Of a DNA stretch of 64,000 nt, positions 27,225 through 36,958 are shown one piece after another. Every line of letters starts with the position of its first letter. Positions within the stretch are counted from its first letter, which is position 1. Under the pieces are notes generated by a model that worked only from the letters and a program-made list of their open reading frames with translations, searched no databases and was not told the DNA's origin. The position numbers and the translations under genes are program-made. This stretch comes from Pseudomonas alkylphenolica. Its GTDB lineage: Bacteria; Pseudomonadota; Gammaproteobacteria; Pseudomonadales; Pseudomonadaceae. The DNA lies in the NCBI RefSeq assembly GCF_000746525.1, contig NZ_CP009048.1, positions 2,411,501 through 2,475,500 of the forward strand. Reading direction: 5' to 3'.

Positions 27225-27240
27225 GCTTGTGTGCACAAGC
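27225..27240. promoter_or_regulatory. Palindrome GCTTGTG-TG-CACAAGC upstream of an acyl-CoA dehydrogenase
   Basis: A perfect 7-bp inverted repeat with a 2-bp centre lies 53 bases before the 27172 start. Its TTGTG/CACAA arms suit a TetR- or LacI-type regulator. The site is downstream of the sulfatase stop in the converse sense, so it belongs to the dehydrogenase. Confidence 0.45.
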
Positions 27241-27276
27241 ACTGACGCGAAGTTCAACAGATTGGCTGGACGAAGT

Positions 27277-27297
27277 GCCCACCCCTGTAGGGTGGGC
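27277..27297. promoter_or_regulatory. Dyad GCCCACCC-CTGTA-GGGTGGGC
   Basis: A perfect 8-bp inverted repeat, 16 bases past the sulfatase stop and 105 bases before the dehydrogenase start. It could be the sulfatase transcript's terminator hairpin, though no U-tract follows. It also fits the C-rich/G-rich dyad series seen before other acyl-CoA genes, so an operator role is possible. Confidence 0.45.
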
Positions 27298-27312
27298 GTT
27301 GCCGTGCGGGGA

Positions 27313-28911
27313 TCAGGGCGTTTTCTTCTGGCTCTGCAAAAAGTCCTGTACCAGGTTCGAGCGGTCAAACGACTTGGCCTGTTGCACCGGTGGGTACTCG
27401 GCCAGGGTCTTGAGGTGCGCGCCGATCAGCTCGCCCATCGGCCCCGAAATCCAGGAGGATTTCTGAATCAGCTGGCCATAGGAGTCCTTGCTGTCGTAGC
27501 TCTCGAACGGGTCGCTGCGCAGGTTGAACATCAACGGTGCGAAGCGCGGTACCAGTTGCGCGTAGTAGTCCTCCTTGGTGGAGAAATGCAGCTTCCAGGG
27601 GCCCATGCGCACCGCGGTCAGTTTGCTTTCGATGTAGTAAAGGATGCTGGTGCGCTTGCTCACCGGCGACTTGCCGGTCCAGTACTCGAGGTTGTTGATG
27701 CCGTCGATGTACTGCTTTTTCTCGGTGCGGATCCGCTCCGCGACATCCGCCACTCCGGCCGCGGTCGCCAGGGTGGTGAACATGTCCTGATGCGCCTGGA
27801 TGCCGTTCTTGATCTGGCCCGGCTGGATCACGCCCGGCCAGCGCAGCATCGAGGGCACGCGCACGCCGCCTTCGTAGGTGGTCATCTTCTCGCCGCGAAA
27901 CGGCGTGGTTGCACCATGGGGCCACGACGAATGCTCCGGACCATTGTCGGTGGAGTACCAGACGATGGTGTTGTCCTCCAGGCCCTGATCCTTGAGGAAG
28001 GCGAGCACCTGGGCAATGTCATGGTCATGCTGGAGCATGCCGCTGCCCTGGGTATCGTCTTCGTGGGTGTACTGCGCGGCGGCGTGGCGCCATTTGTCGT
28101 TGAGGTGGGTGTAGAGGTGCATGCGGCTGGTGTTGAGCCAGACGAAGAAGGGCTTGTCCTGATCGTGCGCCTTGCGCATGAAGTCCAGGGCTTTGGGGAT
28201 CACTTCGGCGCCATCGAAGTCTTCCATGCGCTGCATCGTCAATGGCCCGGTGTCTTCGATGGTCTGCTTGCCGACCGGCCCGAAGCGGGGGTCGACAGTG
28301 GTGTCGTCCTGGTCACTGGCGAAGGTATGCAGCACGCCCCGGGTCTGGAATTTCTTCGCATAGGCCTGCGGCCCGCCGGGATAGTCTTTGGCGTAGTACT
28401 GGTAGTCGGTGTACTGGTGCTGTTCTTCGGTGTTGAGGTGGTACAGGTTGCCAAAAAACTCATCGAAGCCATGCACCGTCGGCAGGTTGGGGTTGTTGTC
28501 GCCCAGATGGTTCTTGCCGAACTGCCCGGTGTTGTAGCCGGCGCTTTTCAGCACCTGGGCAAGGCTTGGCGAGGCGGCCTGCAGGCCGAGTTTGTCACCC
28601 GGTTGGCCGACGGTGGTCATGCCCGAGCGGATCGGGTATTGGCCGGTGATGAAGGCGGCCCGGCCTGCGGTGCAGGAGGGCTGTGCGTAGTGGTCGGTAA
28701 AGCGGATGCCCTGCATGCCGATGCTGTCGATGTTCGGCGTGCTGTAGCCCATGGTGCCCATGCCATAGGCGCTGACATTCTGCCAACCGATGTCGTCACC
28801 CCAGATCACCAGGATATTGGGCCTGGCTGTCTGCGCATGGGCAAGCGGGGCGGCCAGTGCCAGGCAGGTTAGACAGGGTACGGCCAGCAACCGCTTCAGG
28901 TAGCTGATCAT
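27313..28911 (-). CDS. Periplasmic arylsulfatase (formylglycine sulfatase)
   Basis: A 532-residue protein with a signal peptide ([20 protein letters not shown], cleaved after AHA). The formylglycine site C80-TAGR matches CxAxR, with metal ligands D39/D40 (VIWGDDIGW), the late HDHD/DNGPEH ([14 protein letters not shown]) and K in [14 protein letters not shown]. It hydrolyses sulfate esters (R-O-SO3) to alcohol plus sulfate in the periplasm after Cys is converted to formylglycine. It overlaps the thioesterase gene by 4 bases and ends a LacI-MFS-dehydrogenase-thioesterase-sulfatase run. No maturase gene is nearby. Confidence 0.9.
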   Translation of the reverse strand: MISYLKRLLAVPCLTCLALAAPLAHAQTARPNILVIWGDDIGWQNVSAYGMGTMGYSTPNIDSIGMQGIRFTDHYAQPSCTAGRAAFITGQYPIRSGMTTVGQPGDKLGLQAASPSLAQVLKSAGYNTGQFGKNHLGDNNPNLPTVHGFDEFFGNLYHLNTEEQHQYTDYQYYAKDYPGGPQAYAKKFQTRGVLHTFASDQDDTTVDPRFGPVGKQTIEDTGPLTMQRMEDFDGAEVIPKALDFMRKAHDQDKPFFVWLNTSRMHLYTHLNDKWRHAAAQYTHEDDTQGSGMLQHDHDIAQVLAFLKDQGLEDNTIVWYSTDNGPEHSSWPHGATTPFRGEKMTTYEGGVRVPSMLRWPGVIQPGQIKNGIQAHQDMFTTLATAAGVADVAERIRTEKKQYIDGINNLEYWTGKSPVSKRTSILYYIESKLTAVRMGPWKLHFSTKEDYYAQLVPRFAPLMFNLRSDPFESYDSKDSYGQLIQKSSWISGPMGELIGAHLKTLAEYPPVQQAKSFDRSNLVQDFLQSQKKTP

Positions 28912-29369
28912 CGGCGCTCTCCTTTATCCGCCGGTAAAACCTGCAGCGTCTCCAGCGCATCGCGCAGCGCCGCTGGCAGCGGCACCGGCCGGCGGCTCAC
29001 GCGGTCGACGTAGACATGCACGAAGTGGCCCTGGGCCGAGGCCTCGGTGTTGTCGTTGGCGAACAGCCCGACCTCGTAGCACACGCTTGAACTGCCCAGG
29101 CGTGCCACGCGCAAACCGGCGCGTACCAGGTCGGGGAAGGCAATCGAGGAGAAGTAGCTGCAATGGGTATCGACCACCAGGCCCACGGTCGGGCACTGAT
29201 CGAAGTCCAGCAGCTTCTGTTCCAGCAGCCAGCCGTTGACCACGGTGTCGAACCAGCTGTAGTAGATGACGTTGTTGACGTGACCATAGACGTCGTTGTC
29301 CATCCAGCGTGTGGTGATGTCACGCAGGTAGGGGTAGGCGCTGCGCGCTTGCGCTACGGGTTTGTTCAT
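28908..29369 (-). CDS. Hotdog-fold acyl-CoA thioesterase (YbgC/4HBT-like)
   Basis: A 153-residue hotdog protein. [21 protein letters not shown] carries the catalytic Asp of the 4-hydroxybenzoyl-CoA-thioesterase/YbgC group, and [19 protein letters not shown] plus [19 protein letters not shown] follow. The start at 29369 is supported by AGGAGG; the longer reading has no ribosome site. Stop and sulfatase start overlap (ATGA), indicating coupling. Cytoplasmic; it would release a free acid from a CoA ester made in this pathway. Confidence 0.88.
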   Translation of the reverse strand: MNKPVAQARSAYPYLRDITTRWMDNDVYGHVNNVIYYSWFDTVVNGWLLEQKLLDFDQCPTVGLVVDTHCSYFSSIAFPDLVRAGLRVARLGSSSVCYEVGLFANDNTEASAQGHFVHVYVDRVSRRPVPLPAALRDALETLQVLPADKGERR

Positions 29370-29373
29370 GGCT

Positions 29374-30657
29374 TCAAGCCTCCTGCTGCAGGCGGCGCAC
29401 ACGGATGTCCGCCTGCTCTTTGTGCCCCGACATATGTTCATAGCTGCACAGCCGCGAGCAGTACTGGCCGATCATTACGCTTGCGGCGTCGGTCAGCACG
29501 CGCTGGTAGGTGTGGGTCTTGATGAACTTGCCGACCCACAACCCGCCGGTGTAGCGACCGGCGCCCATGGTCGGCAGGGTGTGGTTGGTGCCGATGACCT
29601 TGTCGCCATAGCTGACATTGGTGCGGTGGCCGAGGAACAGCGCGCCGTAGCGGGTCATGCGCTGGTGGTACCAGTCCGGGTCGCGGGTCATCACCTGCAC
29701 ATGCTCGGAGCACAGGCGCTCGGCGACTTCCAGCGCCTCTTCGTCGCTGTCGCACAGGTAGATCTCGCCGAAGTCGCGCCAGGCGACGCTGGCGACCGGT
29801 GCTGTATCCAGGCGTGAAAGCACCTGCTCGATAGCGGCCGGGAGCTGTTCGGCGATGGTTTTACTGGTGGTCACGCAATAGGCCGGGGAGGTGGGGCCAT
29901 GCTCGGCCTGGCCGAGCAGGTCGACGGCAACCAGTTCGGCGTCCACCGTGTCGTCACAGATCACCATTGTTTCGGTGGGGCCGGCAAACAGGTCAATACC
30001 GACGCGGCCATACAGCTGACGCTTGGCTTCGGCGACATAGGCGTTGCCCGGGCCGACGATCATGTCGACCGCCGCGATGCTTTCGGTGCCAAGCGCCATC
30101 GCCGCCACGGCCTGGACGCCGCCCAGGCAGTAGATTTCATCGGCGCCGGCCAGGTGCATGGCGGCGACGATTTCCGCGCAGGGCTTGCCTTCGAAGGGCG
30201 GCGCACTGGCAATCACCCGCTTGACCCCGGCGACCTTGGCGGTCAGTACGCTCATGTGCGCGCTGGCGATCAACGGGTACTTGCCGCCAGGAATGTAGCA
30301 GCCCACCGAGTTGACCGGGATGTTGCGATGACCAAGGACTACGCCGGGCAGGGTCTCGACTTCGACATCGTGCATCGAGTCTTTCTGCACCTGGGCGAAA
30401 CGGCGGATCTGTGCCTGGGCAAACAGGATGTCATCGAGTGTCTGCTTCGGCAGGCTGGCGATGCAGGCGTCGATCTGTTCCTGGCTCAAACGCAGGCTTT
30501 GCGGCGTCCAGTTGTCGAATTTCGCCGAGTACTCGCGTACCGCCGTATCGCCGCGCTGCTCGATATCGCTGAGGATGCCCTCGACGGTGGCGCGCACCTG
30601 GGCCTGGTCGCTGGCCTTGGCCTGGGCCGATTGCCCCTTTTTGAGGTGTTGAATCAC
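29374..30657 (-). CDS. HisD-family NAD-dependent dehydrogenase (HpsN-like)
   Basis: A 427-residue histidinol-dehydrogenase-fold protein. Zinc and NAD features: [63 protein letters not shown] (zinc Gln/His), CSEHVQVM (catalytic Glu-His) and [20 protein letters not shown]. It closely resembles the sulfopropanediol dehydrogenase branch (HpsN), not biosynthetic HisD. The substrate may be a vicinal diol or secondary alcohol, perhaps released by the sulfatase. The thioesterase start is 4 bases after its stop, so they are co-transcribed. Confidence 0.87.
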   Translation of the reverse strand: MIQHLKKGQSAQAKASDQAQVRATVEGILSDIEQRGDTAVREYSAKFDNWTPQSLRLSQEQIDACIASLPKQTLDDILFAQAQIRRFAQVQKDSMHDVEVETLPGVVLGHRNIPVNSVGCYIPGGKYPLIASAHMSVLTAKVAGVKRVIASAPPFEGKPCAEIVAAMHLAGADEIYCLGGVQAVAAMALGTESIAAVDMIVGPGNAYVAEAKRQLYGRVGIDLFAGPTETMVICDDTVDAELVAVDLLGQAEHGPTSPAYCVTTSKTIAEQLPAAIEQVLSRLDTAPVASVAWRDFGEIYLCDSDEEALEVAERLCSEHVQVMTRDPDWYHQRMTRYGALFLGHRTNVSYGDKVIGTNHTLPTMGAGRYTGGLWVGKFIKTHTYQRVLTDAASVMIGQYCSRLCSYEHMSGHKEQADIRVRRLQQEA

Positions 30658-30690
30658 GGTAGATCTCCTTCAGGTTTCAGAGGTCGCGCC

Positions 30691-31995
30691 TCAGGCGGAT
30701 TGGTAGGTCGGCACTGCAGGCCGGGCGACCCGCAGCACAATGGCACTGGCGAGCAGGTACAGGCCCATGACCAGGAACAGGCTGTAGGTGGTGCCGCCGC
30801 TGGCGGTATTCAGGGCACTGGTGAGCGAAGGAATGACCGCTCCGCCGAGGTTGCCGATGCTGCTGACCAGGGCAATGCCCACCGCTACCGAGGGGCGCGG
30901 CAGGTATTCCGAGACCAGGGCGAAGAACACCGGCGGTACCGAGGCGATGCCCAGCATGGCCAGGCACAGGCCGAGCAGCGAGACGCCCAGTTGCCCCTGG
31001 GCCAGGACGATGATCGCCAGGCCGCAGGCGGCCACCAGTGCGCCGCTGGAAAAATGCCAGCGCCGCTCGCGAAGGCGGTCCGAACTGCGGCTGAGCAAGA
31101 GCACCCCGGCCACCGCGCATAACTGCGGCAGGGTGGCGTAGATGCCGATTTCCATCAGGTCGGAGACGCCCCAGCCGCGAATCAGCGTGGGGGTCCAGAA
31201 GGCCATGGCATAAGTGCCCGCAACCATGAGTACGTAAACCAGCGACAACGCCCAGAACCGGGTATCGCCGAGCAGGTCGCGCAGCGACGCATGGCTGGCC
31301 TTGAGCGCTGACTGCTGCTCGGCGTCCAGTTGTGCGCGCAGGCGGGCTTTCTCTTCGGCGCTTAGCCAGGGGGCCTGTTCAGGACGGTCGACCAGTACGC
31401 GCCAGGCCACCAGGCCCAGCAGCGGGGCGGGCAGGCCTTGCACCAGAAACAGCCACTGCCAGCCGTGCCAACCATTGAAACCGTCCAGGAATTTCATGAT
31501 CGCACCCGACAGCGGCCCGGCGATCAGGCTGGCGAAGATAGCCCCGAGCAGGAACACCGCGATCATCCCCGCACGCCGTGCCGGCGGGTACCAGAAGGTC
31601 AGGTAGAGCAATGCCCCGGGGGTGAAGCCGGCTTCGAAGGCGCCCAGCAGAAAGCGCAGCACATAGAACTGCGTGGGGGTCTGCACGAACATCATCGCCA
31701 TGGCGACCACGCCCCAGCAGACCATGATGCGCAGCAGCGTCTTGCGCACGCCGATCTTCTCAAGCATCAGGTTGCTGGGCACCTCGAACAGCAGGTAGCC
31801 GATGAAGAAGATACCCGCGCCCAGCGCATAGACGGCGTCGCTGAACGCCAGCGTCTCTTTCATCTGCAACTGCGCGTAACCGACGTTGATGCGATCAAGA
31901 AATGCCACGACGTAGGCGGCCATCAGCAGCGGCATGATGCGCCAGCCGATTTTTCGATAGAGCTTGCGGTCGTCTGCGGTTTCGCTGCGGTTCAT
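30691..31995 (-). CDS. MFS transporter, anion:cation symporter (phthalate-permease-like)
   Basis: A 434-residue protein with twelve hydrophobic segments; signature DRINVGYAQLQM in loop 2-3 and KIGVRKTLLRI. The long central loop holds DRPEQAPWLSAEEKARLRAQ, usual for the ACS family (tartrate, phthalate, glucarate uptake). The ATG at 31995 follows AGGAGACAGGC. It lies between the LacI gene and the HisD-like gene and probably imports the small, anionic substrate of this operon by proton symport. Confidence 0.88.
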   Translation of the reverse strand: MNRSETADDRKLYRKIGWRIMPLLMAAYVVAFLDRINVGYAQLQMKETLAFSDAVYALGAGIFFIGYLLFEVPSNLMLEKIGVRKTLLRIMVCWGVVAMAMMFVQTPTQFYVLRFLLGAFEAGFTPGALLYLTFWYPPARRAGMIAVFLLGAIFASLIAGPLSGAIMKFLDGFNGWHGWQWLFLVQGLPAPLLGLVAWRVLVDRPEQAPWLSAEEKARLRAQLDAEQQSALKASHASLRDLLGDTRFWALSLVYVLMVAGTYAMAFWTPTLIRGWGVSDLMEIGIYATLPQLCAVAGVLLLSRSSDRLRERRWHFSSGALVAACGLAIIVLAQGQLGVSLLGLCLAMLGIASVPPVFFALVSEYLPRPSVAVGIALVSSIGNLGGAVIPSLTSALNTASGGTTYSLFLVMGLYLLASAIVLRVARPAVPTYQSA

Positions 31996-32044
31996 GCCTG
32001 TCTCCTGATGGTTCTTGTTGTTATTGACCTGCAAGGGCGTGGCG

Positions 32045-33088
32045 CTAAGCCGTGGAGCGCCGCACCAGGTGCCCGGGTACTTCGTACAGCGCCGGGGTGC
32101 TGCCAGCAGGGCGGCCTGCGCCCAGCAAGCGGATGGCGCAGGCGATCATCTGGCTGACCGGCTGGTGCACGGTGGTGAGGCCATGCTCCGGATAGCCGGC
32201 GGCGAGGATGTCATCGAAGCCGACCACGGCGACGTCTTCGGGCACCCGCAGGCTAGTGTTCATGCGCAGGTGACTCAGCACCCCAAGGGCCATGACGTCG
32301 TTGGCACAGAACACCGCGTCGATGGCCGGCTGCCCGGCGCTGAACAGGTGGGCGGCTGCGGCGCGTCCGCCTTCGTAGCTGTACCCGCCGTGGATGCGGG
32401 CAACCACCGCCTGACCATGCACCGCCAGGCCCTGTTCGAAGCCGAGCAGGCGGTCGGCGGTAGTGGAGACGTCCGGGTCACCGGAAACGAAGGCGCAGGC
32501 GCGGCGTTTTTGCCCAACCAGGTATTCGGCCACCCCGGCGGCCATGCGCTGGTTGTCGCAGCACACCGACCAGACGGTCGGGTCTTCGACGCGGCGGTTG
32601 AGAAACACCACGGCAACCCCCTGGCGAGCGCACAGCTCGGACATGTGCGAAGACAGCCTGGCCGCGGTGACCACAATGCCATCGACCTGGTACTGCAGCA
32701 GCTGGGGCATCAGCGCGTCGGCATCACCGCCGGCCGGGACCACGAACAGCAGCAATTGCTGGCCGGACTCGCGCAGTTGCAGGGAGAACGCCTCAAGCAC
32801 TGCGGGGTAGAACGGATTGCTCATGTCGCCCATCACCAGGGCAACGATGCCGGTACGCCGCCGGTTCAGCGAGCGGGCGATGGCATTGGGCCGATAGCCC
32901 AGCTCATCGGCCATGGCCAGGATGCGTGCGCGCACTGCGGCGGAGATCCGCGACTGGGCGTCGAAGGCACGGGTGACCGTCGAAGTAGCGACCCCCAGGC
33001 GCAGGGCCAGATCCCGGGCGGTGATCCGGCTGACGGCCAGCTGGCTGGGGTGGGCGGGTGACTCCGTGGCGCCGCGCTCGTGTGGCAT
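32045..33088 (-). CDS. LacI family transcriptional regulator
   Basis: A 347-residue protein. N-terminal LacI helix-turn-helix (ITARDLALRLGVATSTVTRA, hinge RPNAIARSL) and a periplasmic-binding-like sensor domain (IVALVMGDMSNPFYPAVLEA; VVVFLNRRVED-like; DAVFCANDVMALGVL; DVAVVGFDDI). It leads the operon MFS-dehydrogenase-thioesterase-sulfatase (50-base gap) and is presumably its substrate-responsive repressor. A GTGCA-N6-TGCAC dyad lies in its own upstream region. Confidence 0.9.
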   Translation of the reverse strand: MPHERGATESPAHPSQLAVSRITARDLALRLGVATSTVTRAFDAQSRISAAVRARILAMADELGYRPNAIARSLNRRRTGIVALVMGDMSNPFYPAVLEAFSLQLRESGQQLLLFVVPAGGDADALMPQLLQYQVDGIVVTAARLSSHMSELCARQGVAVVFLNRRVEDPTVWSVCCDNQRMAAGVAEYLVGQKRRACAFVSGDPDVSTTADRLLGFEQGLAVHGQAVVARIHGGYSYEGGRAAAAHLFSAGQPAIDAVFCANDVMALGVLSHLRMNTSLRVPEDVAVVGFDDILAAGYPEHGLTTVHQPVSQMIACAIRLLGAGRPAGSTPALYEVPGHLVRRSTA

Positions 33089-33107
33089 GCCAGTTCCTCA
33101 GGCGGTT

Positions 33108-33123
33108 GTGCAATCGTGTGCAC
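33108..33123. promoter_or_regulatory. Possible LacI operator GTGCA-N6-TGCAC
   Basis: GTGCAATCGTGTGCAC, a 5-bp inverted repeat with a 6-bp centre, lies 20 bases upstream of the LacI start. Position and length suit autoregulation of the LacI operon. Confidence 0.45.
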
Positions 33124-33159
33124 TGATGACCCGGATGCTATCCACGTTGCTCGTCACGC

Positions 33160-33189
33160 ACCCCTCCCCAATGGAGGGGGGAACCGATC
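33160..33189. promoter_or_regulatory. C-rich/G-rich dyad upstream of the LacI operon
   Basis: CCCCTCC-CCAAT-GGAGGGG, followed by GGAACCGAT. It lies about 75 bases before the LacI start and 60 bases after the LAL regulator stop. One of the clearest members of the dyad series. Confidence 0.5.
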
Positions 33190-33248
33190 GGCAGGTTTGT
33201 CGAGAAATGGCTTTTCGTTGCCCCGCAGCGGGGGCAGGCGGGCCGATG

Positions 33249-35957
33249 TCAGTCGATCAGCTTCTGGTTGCGGGCCTGGACCATGGCGTCGTAACGGCTG
33301 GAAACGCCGAGCTTGGCGAAGATATTGCGCAGGTTCCACTTCACCGTTTCCAGGGTGATATCCAGGGTGTGGGCGATGCGTTTGCTCGACATGGCCTGGG
33401 CCACCAGACTGAGGATTTCGCGCTCGCGCGGGGTCAGTAATGGCTGCTGCCCGGGTGGGGTGGTGCGCCGTGCGTGTGGCGTTGCAAGGTTTGGTGAGCA
33501 GGGGCCGGTGAGTTTGTCGATCAGTTCGTTCACATACTGGCGTAGCGGGTCTTGCAGCTCAGTGCTGGCCAGCGCACACAGCAGCTTTTCACTCAGCGCA
33601 CCTTCGTCCAGCAAGGTGCGCACCAGGCCCAGGCGCTGACCGGCTTCGACGGCCTGGCGCAGGCGCAGCAGCGCTTGATCATGACGCTTGAGGTCTTCCA
33701 GTACCTCCGCCGACAACAGGTCGACGAGCACGCCCAGGCGTCCGCGGTGGAAGCGCTCGGCAAAGTCCTTGACCCTGTCCAGCGCCTGCAGCGCAGCGTG
33801 TGAATCCTCACTGACCAGTATGCGCGCGTGCGCCAGGGCGGCGAGGGCCGGCAGCTCCGCCCGGCCGCCCTGGTCCTTGCCGTGCTCGTGTGCCAGCGCT
33901 TGCAGGGCGTGCAGCAGTTCGATGGCGTGATTGCGCTGGCCCTTGATCAGGCACACGCGGATCTGCTCGCCCAGCAGGTGAGCGACCGGGCGCATCTGCC
34001 CCAGGCTGCGCAAGTGGGCAATCTGCTGGCGCAAGAAGCTCAGGGCCGCGTCCGGGCCTTTCTGCAACAGATCAAGACGGCTGCGGCTCAGGTTGGTGCG
34101 CACGATGACATCGGGTACCGAGGAGTGCAGCAGGCCGAAGCGATTGGCGATCAGCTCACGGGCGTCATCGATCCGGTCCAGTTCATAGAACGCGTCGGCC
34201 AGCAGGCTGGCGCAGAGGTTGGCGCAGATTGAACGGTGTCCGCCTTCGCGGGTGGAGCGTTCCAGCAGTTCGGACGCCAGTACTTCGGCCTCGACGATGT
34301 CGCCGGCCAGCAAATAGGTGGTCAAGCGTGCGGACTCTGCCACCAGGGCCATGTCATTGCTGCGATCCTCGGGGGGGATCGGATGGGTGTCGAACAGGCG
34401 CCGGGCATCGGCATAGCGCCCTGCGGTGGCATAGGCAACCGTCAGGGCGGCGAGCAGTACATAGCGCAGAAAGGGGTTGTCCATCGGTGCGTCGCGCACC
34501 GGTTCCAGCAGGCGTATGGTCAGTTCGCTGTCGTCTTCCTGGATGGCCACCGCGGCATGGATCAGCGGCAGGCCACTGGCAAGTTCAGGGTGGGCGTTCA
34601 GGTTGCAGGCCTGCAAGCGGCTGAGCCAGGCTTTCGCCCGCCCCGGACGCGAGGTCAGCGACACCGTGAGGCAGGCCAGGAACAGCAGGCGTTGATGGCG
34701 AAACAACACGTCTTCGGGCAAACGTTCGAGCAGGCGCAAGGTCGGTGCCAGGTAATCCAGGCTCCAGGTCGCCGGCGTGGTCTGTTCAATGACCTGGACG
34801 GCAAAATCGGTGTCGTCAGCGAGGCTGGCGTGGCGGACCGCTTCGGTCAGGCAGTTGTGCCCGGCGAACCAGTGGGCGCCGAGGCGGTGCAGGGGCCGCA
34901 AGTCGTGCTCGCGGCGTTGCAGGCGGGCGCTGAGAAACTCGCCGAACAAGGGGTGGAAGCGATACCAGACGATGCGGTCGTCGGAGTCGACCCGATAGAT
35001 CAACAGGTTCTCGTCTTCCATGCGCTTGATCAGTTCGCCGGCTTCGGCGTTGCCGGTCACGGTAATGGCCAGGGCTGCGTTGAAACGCCGGAAGATCGAC
35101 AGCGCTTCCGCCACCTCCACCAGCTCGCTCGGCAAGTGCGCCACCACTTCCTCGCTGAGGTAGGTCTGCAGGTCGTTGGAGCGCCACACCAGGTCATCGA
35201 GGATCGAACGGGGATTGGGGCGGTTCTTCAGCATGATCGCGATCAACTGCAGGCAGGAGGGCCAGCCGCTGGTCAGGTCGTGGATCAGGCTGAGTTCATC
35301 GGCGTTGAGCTTGTCGGGGCCGAGGTTTTCTTCGATGAAGGTGCGGGTTTCGGCCAGGTCGAACGGCAGCTCGGCACTTTCAATCTCCACCACCAGGTCC
35401 ATGACCCGCAGCCGTGACAGGCTCAAGGGCGGATTGACCCGTGAGGCAAGCACCAGGTGCAGGTTGCTGGGGCTCTGGTCGAGCAGTTTCTGGATCAGCT
35501 TGTGGGCATGCGGGGCTTCGACATGGTGGTAGTCATCGACCACCAGGAACAGCTCCTTGCTCAGCATCGCCGCCGCGTTGACGATGATCGCGACCGTGCC
35601 GTCTATGGCCGAGAGGGTGTTGTCTTCGCGCTGCAGGTTGATGTCGATATCGATGCCCAGGCGCCGCAAGCCCTCCAGAAAGGCGGTGCAGAACGCGGAG
35701 TAACCCTTGTCATCGGCAGTCAGGGAAACCCAGGCCACTTCCGCACCGGCTTTGAGCCGGTCGTGGCGCCACTGCGCCAGCAGAGTGGTCTTGCCATAAC
35801 CCGCAGCACCGGTGACCAATACCAGCCGGCAATGATGCATGCGTTTGAGCTGCGCCAGCAGCGCGGCCCGGGCGACATGCCGGGTACCGATGCGCGGGGG
35901 CGAAAACTTGGTCGAGACCAAGTGCCTGGCAGGATTCTTGGGCAATGTGTTTTCCAC
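33249..35957 (-). CDS. MalT-like LuxR family regulator (LAL), first
   Basis: A 902-residue LAL protein. Walker A GAAGYGKTT (~50-58) and VVDDYHHVEAP (Walker B) form the STAND ATPase; TPR-like helices fill the middle; a C-terminal LuxR helix-turn-helix has LTPREREILSLVAQAMSSKR and TVKWNLRNIFAKLGVSSRY. LALs bind an effector in the TPR part and activate transcription. It shares architecture and almost the same recognition helix with the LAL at 57831. It is divergent from the SDR gene at 36115 with a G-rich dyad between. Confidence 0.92.
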   Translation of the reverse strand: MENTLPKNPARHLVSTKFSPPRIGTRHVARAALLAQLKRMHHCRLVLVTGAAGYGKTTLLAQWRHDRLKAGAEVAWVSLTADDKGYSAFCTAFLEGLRRLGIDIDINLQREDNTLSAIDGTVAIIVNAAAMLSKELFLVVDDYHHVEAPHAHKLIQKLLDQSPSNLHLVLASRVNPPLSLSRLRVMDLVVEIESAELPFDLAETRTFIEENLGPDKLNADELSLIHDLTSGWPSCLQLIAIMLKNRPNPRSILDDLVWRSNDLQTYLSEEVVAHLPSELVEVAEALSIFRRFNAALAITVTGNAEAGELIKRMEDENLLIYRVDSDDRIVWYRFHPLFGEFLSARLQRREHDLRPLHRLGAHWFAGHNCLTEAVRHASLADDTDFAVQVIEQTTPATWSLDYLAPTLRLLERLPEDVLFRHQRLLFLACLTVSLTSRPGRAKAWLSRLQACNLNAHPELASGLPLIHAAVAIQEDDSELTIRLLEPVRDAPMDNPFLRYVLLAALTVAYATAGRYADARRLFDTHPIPPEDRSNDMALVAESARLTTYLLAGDIVEAEVLASELLERSTREGGHRSICANLCASLLADAFYELDRIDDARELIANRFGLLHSSVPDVIVRTNLSRSRLDLLQKGPDAALSFLRQQIAHLRSLGQMRPVAHLLGEQIRVCLIKGQRNHAIELLHALQALAHEHGKDQGGRAELPALAALAHARILVSEDSHAALQALDRVKDFAERFHRGRLGVLVDLLSAEVLEDLKRHDQALLRLRQAVEAGQRLGLVRTLLDEGALSEKLLCALASTELQDPLRQYVNELIDKLTGPCSPNLATPHARRTTPPGQQPLLTPREREILSLVAQAMSSKRIAHTLDITLETVKWNLRNIFAKLGVSSRYDAMVQARNQKLID

Positions 35958-36027
35958 GATTCTTATTGGTTCGAACGAAGCTAGCCAAGCTGTCCAGACA
36001 GGTCAAGCCTTGCGCGGACAGCCGCTG

Positions 36028-36050
36028 ACCGCCCGCAAAGGGAGGGACGG
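36028..36050. promoter_or_regulatory. G-rich dyad-like motif between LAL and SDR genes
   Basis: ACCGCCC-GCAAA-GGGAGGG is a degenerate member of the C-rich/G-rich dyad series, in the 157-base divergent interval. It is imperfect and therefore uncertain. Confidence 0.3.
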
Positions 36051-36114
36051 GAGGGCGACGTTGTTTTCTAAGATCCGTCAGGTCCCCATTCAGGGTGCTA
36101 ACCAAGGAATCACG

Positions 36115-36858
<744 letters not shown>

Positions 36859-36860
36859 TG

Positions 36861-36932
36861 GTCGGCGCGGGCTTGCCCCGCGATACGATGTGTCTGACAC
36901 AGCGCAATCGCGGGGCAAGCCCGCTCCCACCG
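36861..36932. repeat. REP inverted pair
   Basis: Left half GTCGGCGCGGGCTTGCCCCG (slightly altered) is paired with an intact inverted REP ending CCCGCTCCCACC, between the convergent SDR and metallo-hydrolase genes. Confidence 0.88.
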
Positions 36933-36958
36933 GGTGGGGGGCTGACACAGCCTGACGA

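Noticed and set aside
27196..28872. 558-codon plus-strand open frame opposite the sulfatase
   Set aside because: Sulfatase motifs including C-T-A-G-R are on the minus strand; the plus reading has no domain.
29374..30657. Biosynthetic histidinol dehydrogenase hisD
   Set aside because: The sequence follows the HpsN-like branch, and no other his genes are adjacent; the operon is catabolic.
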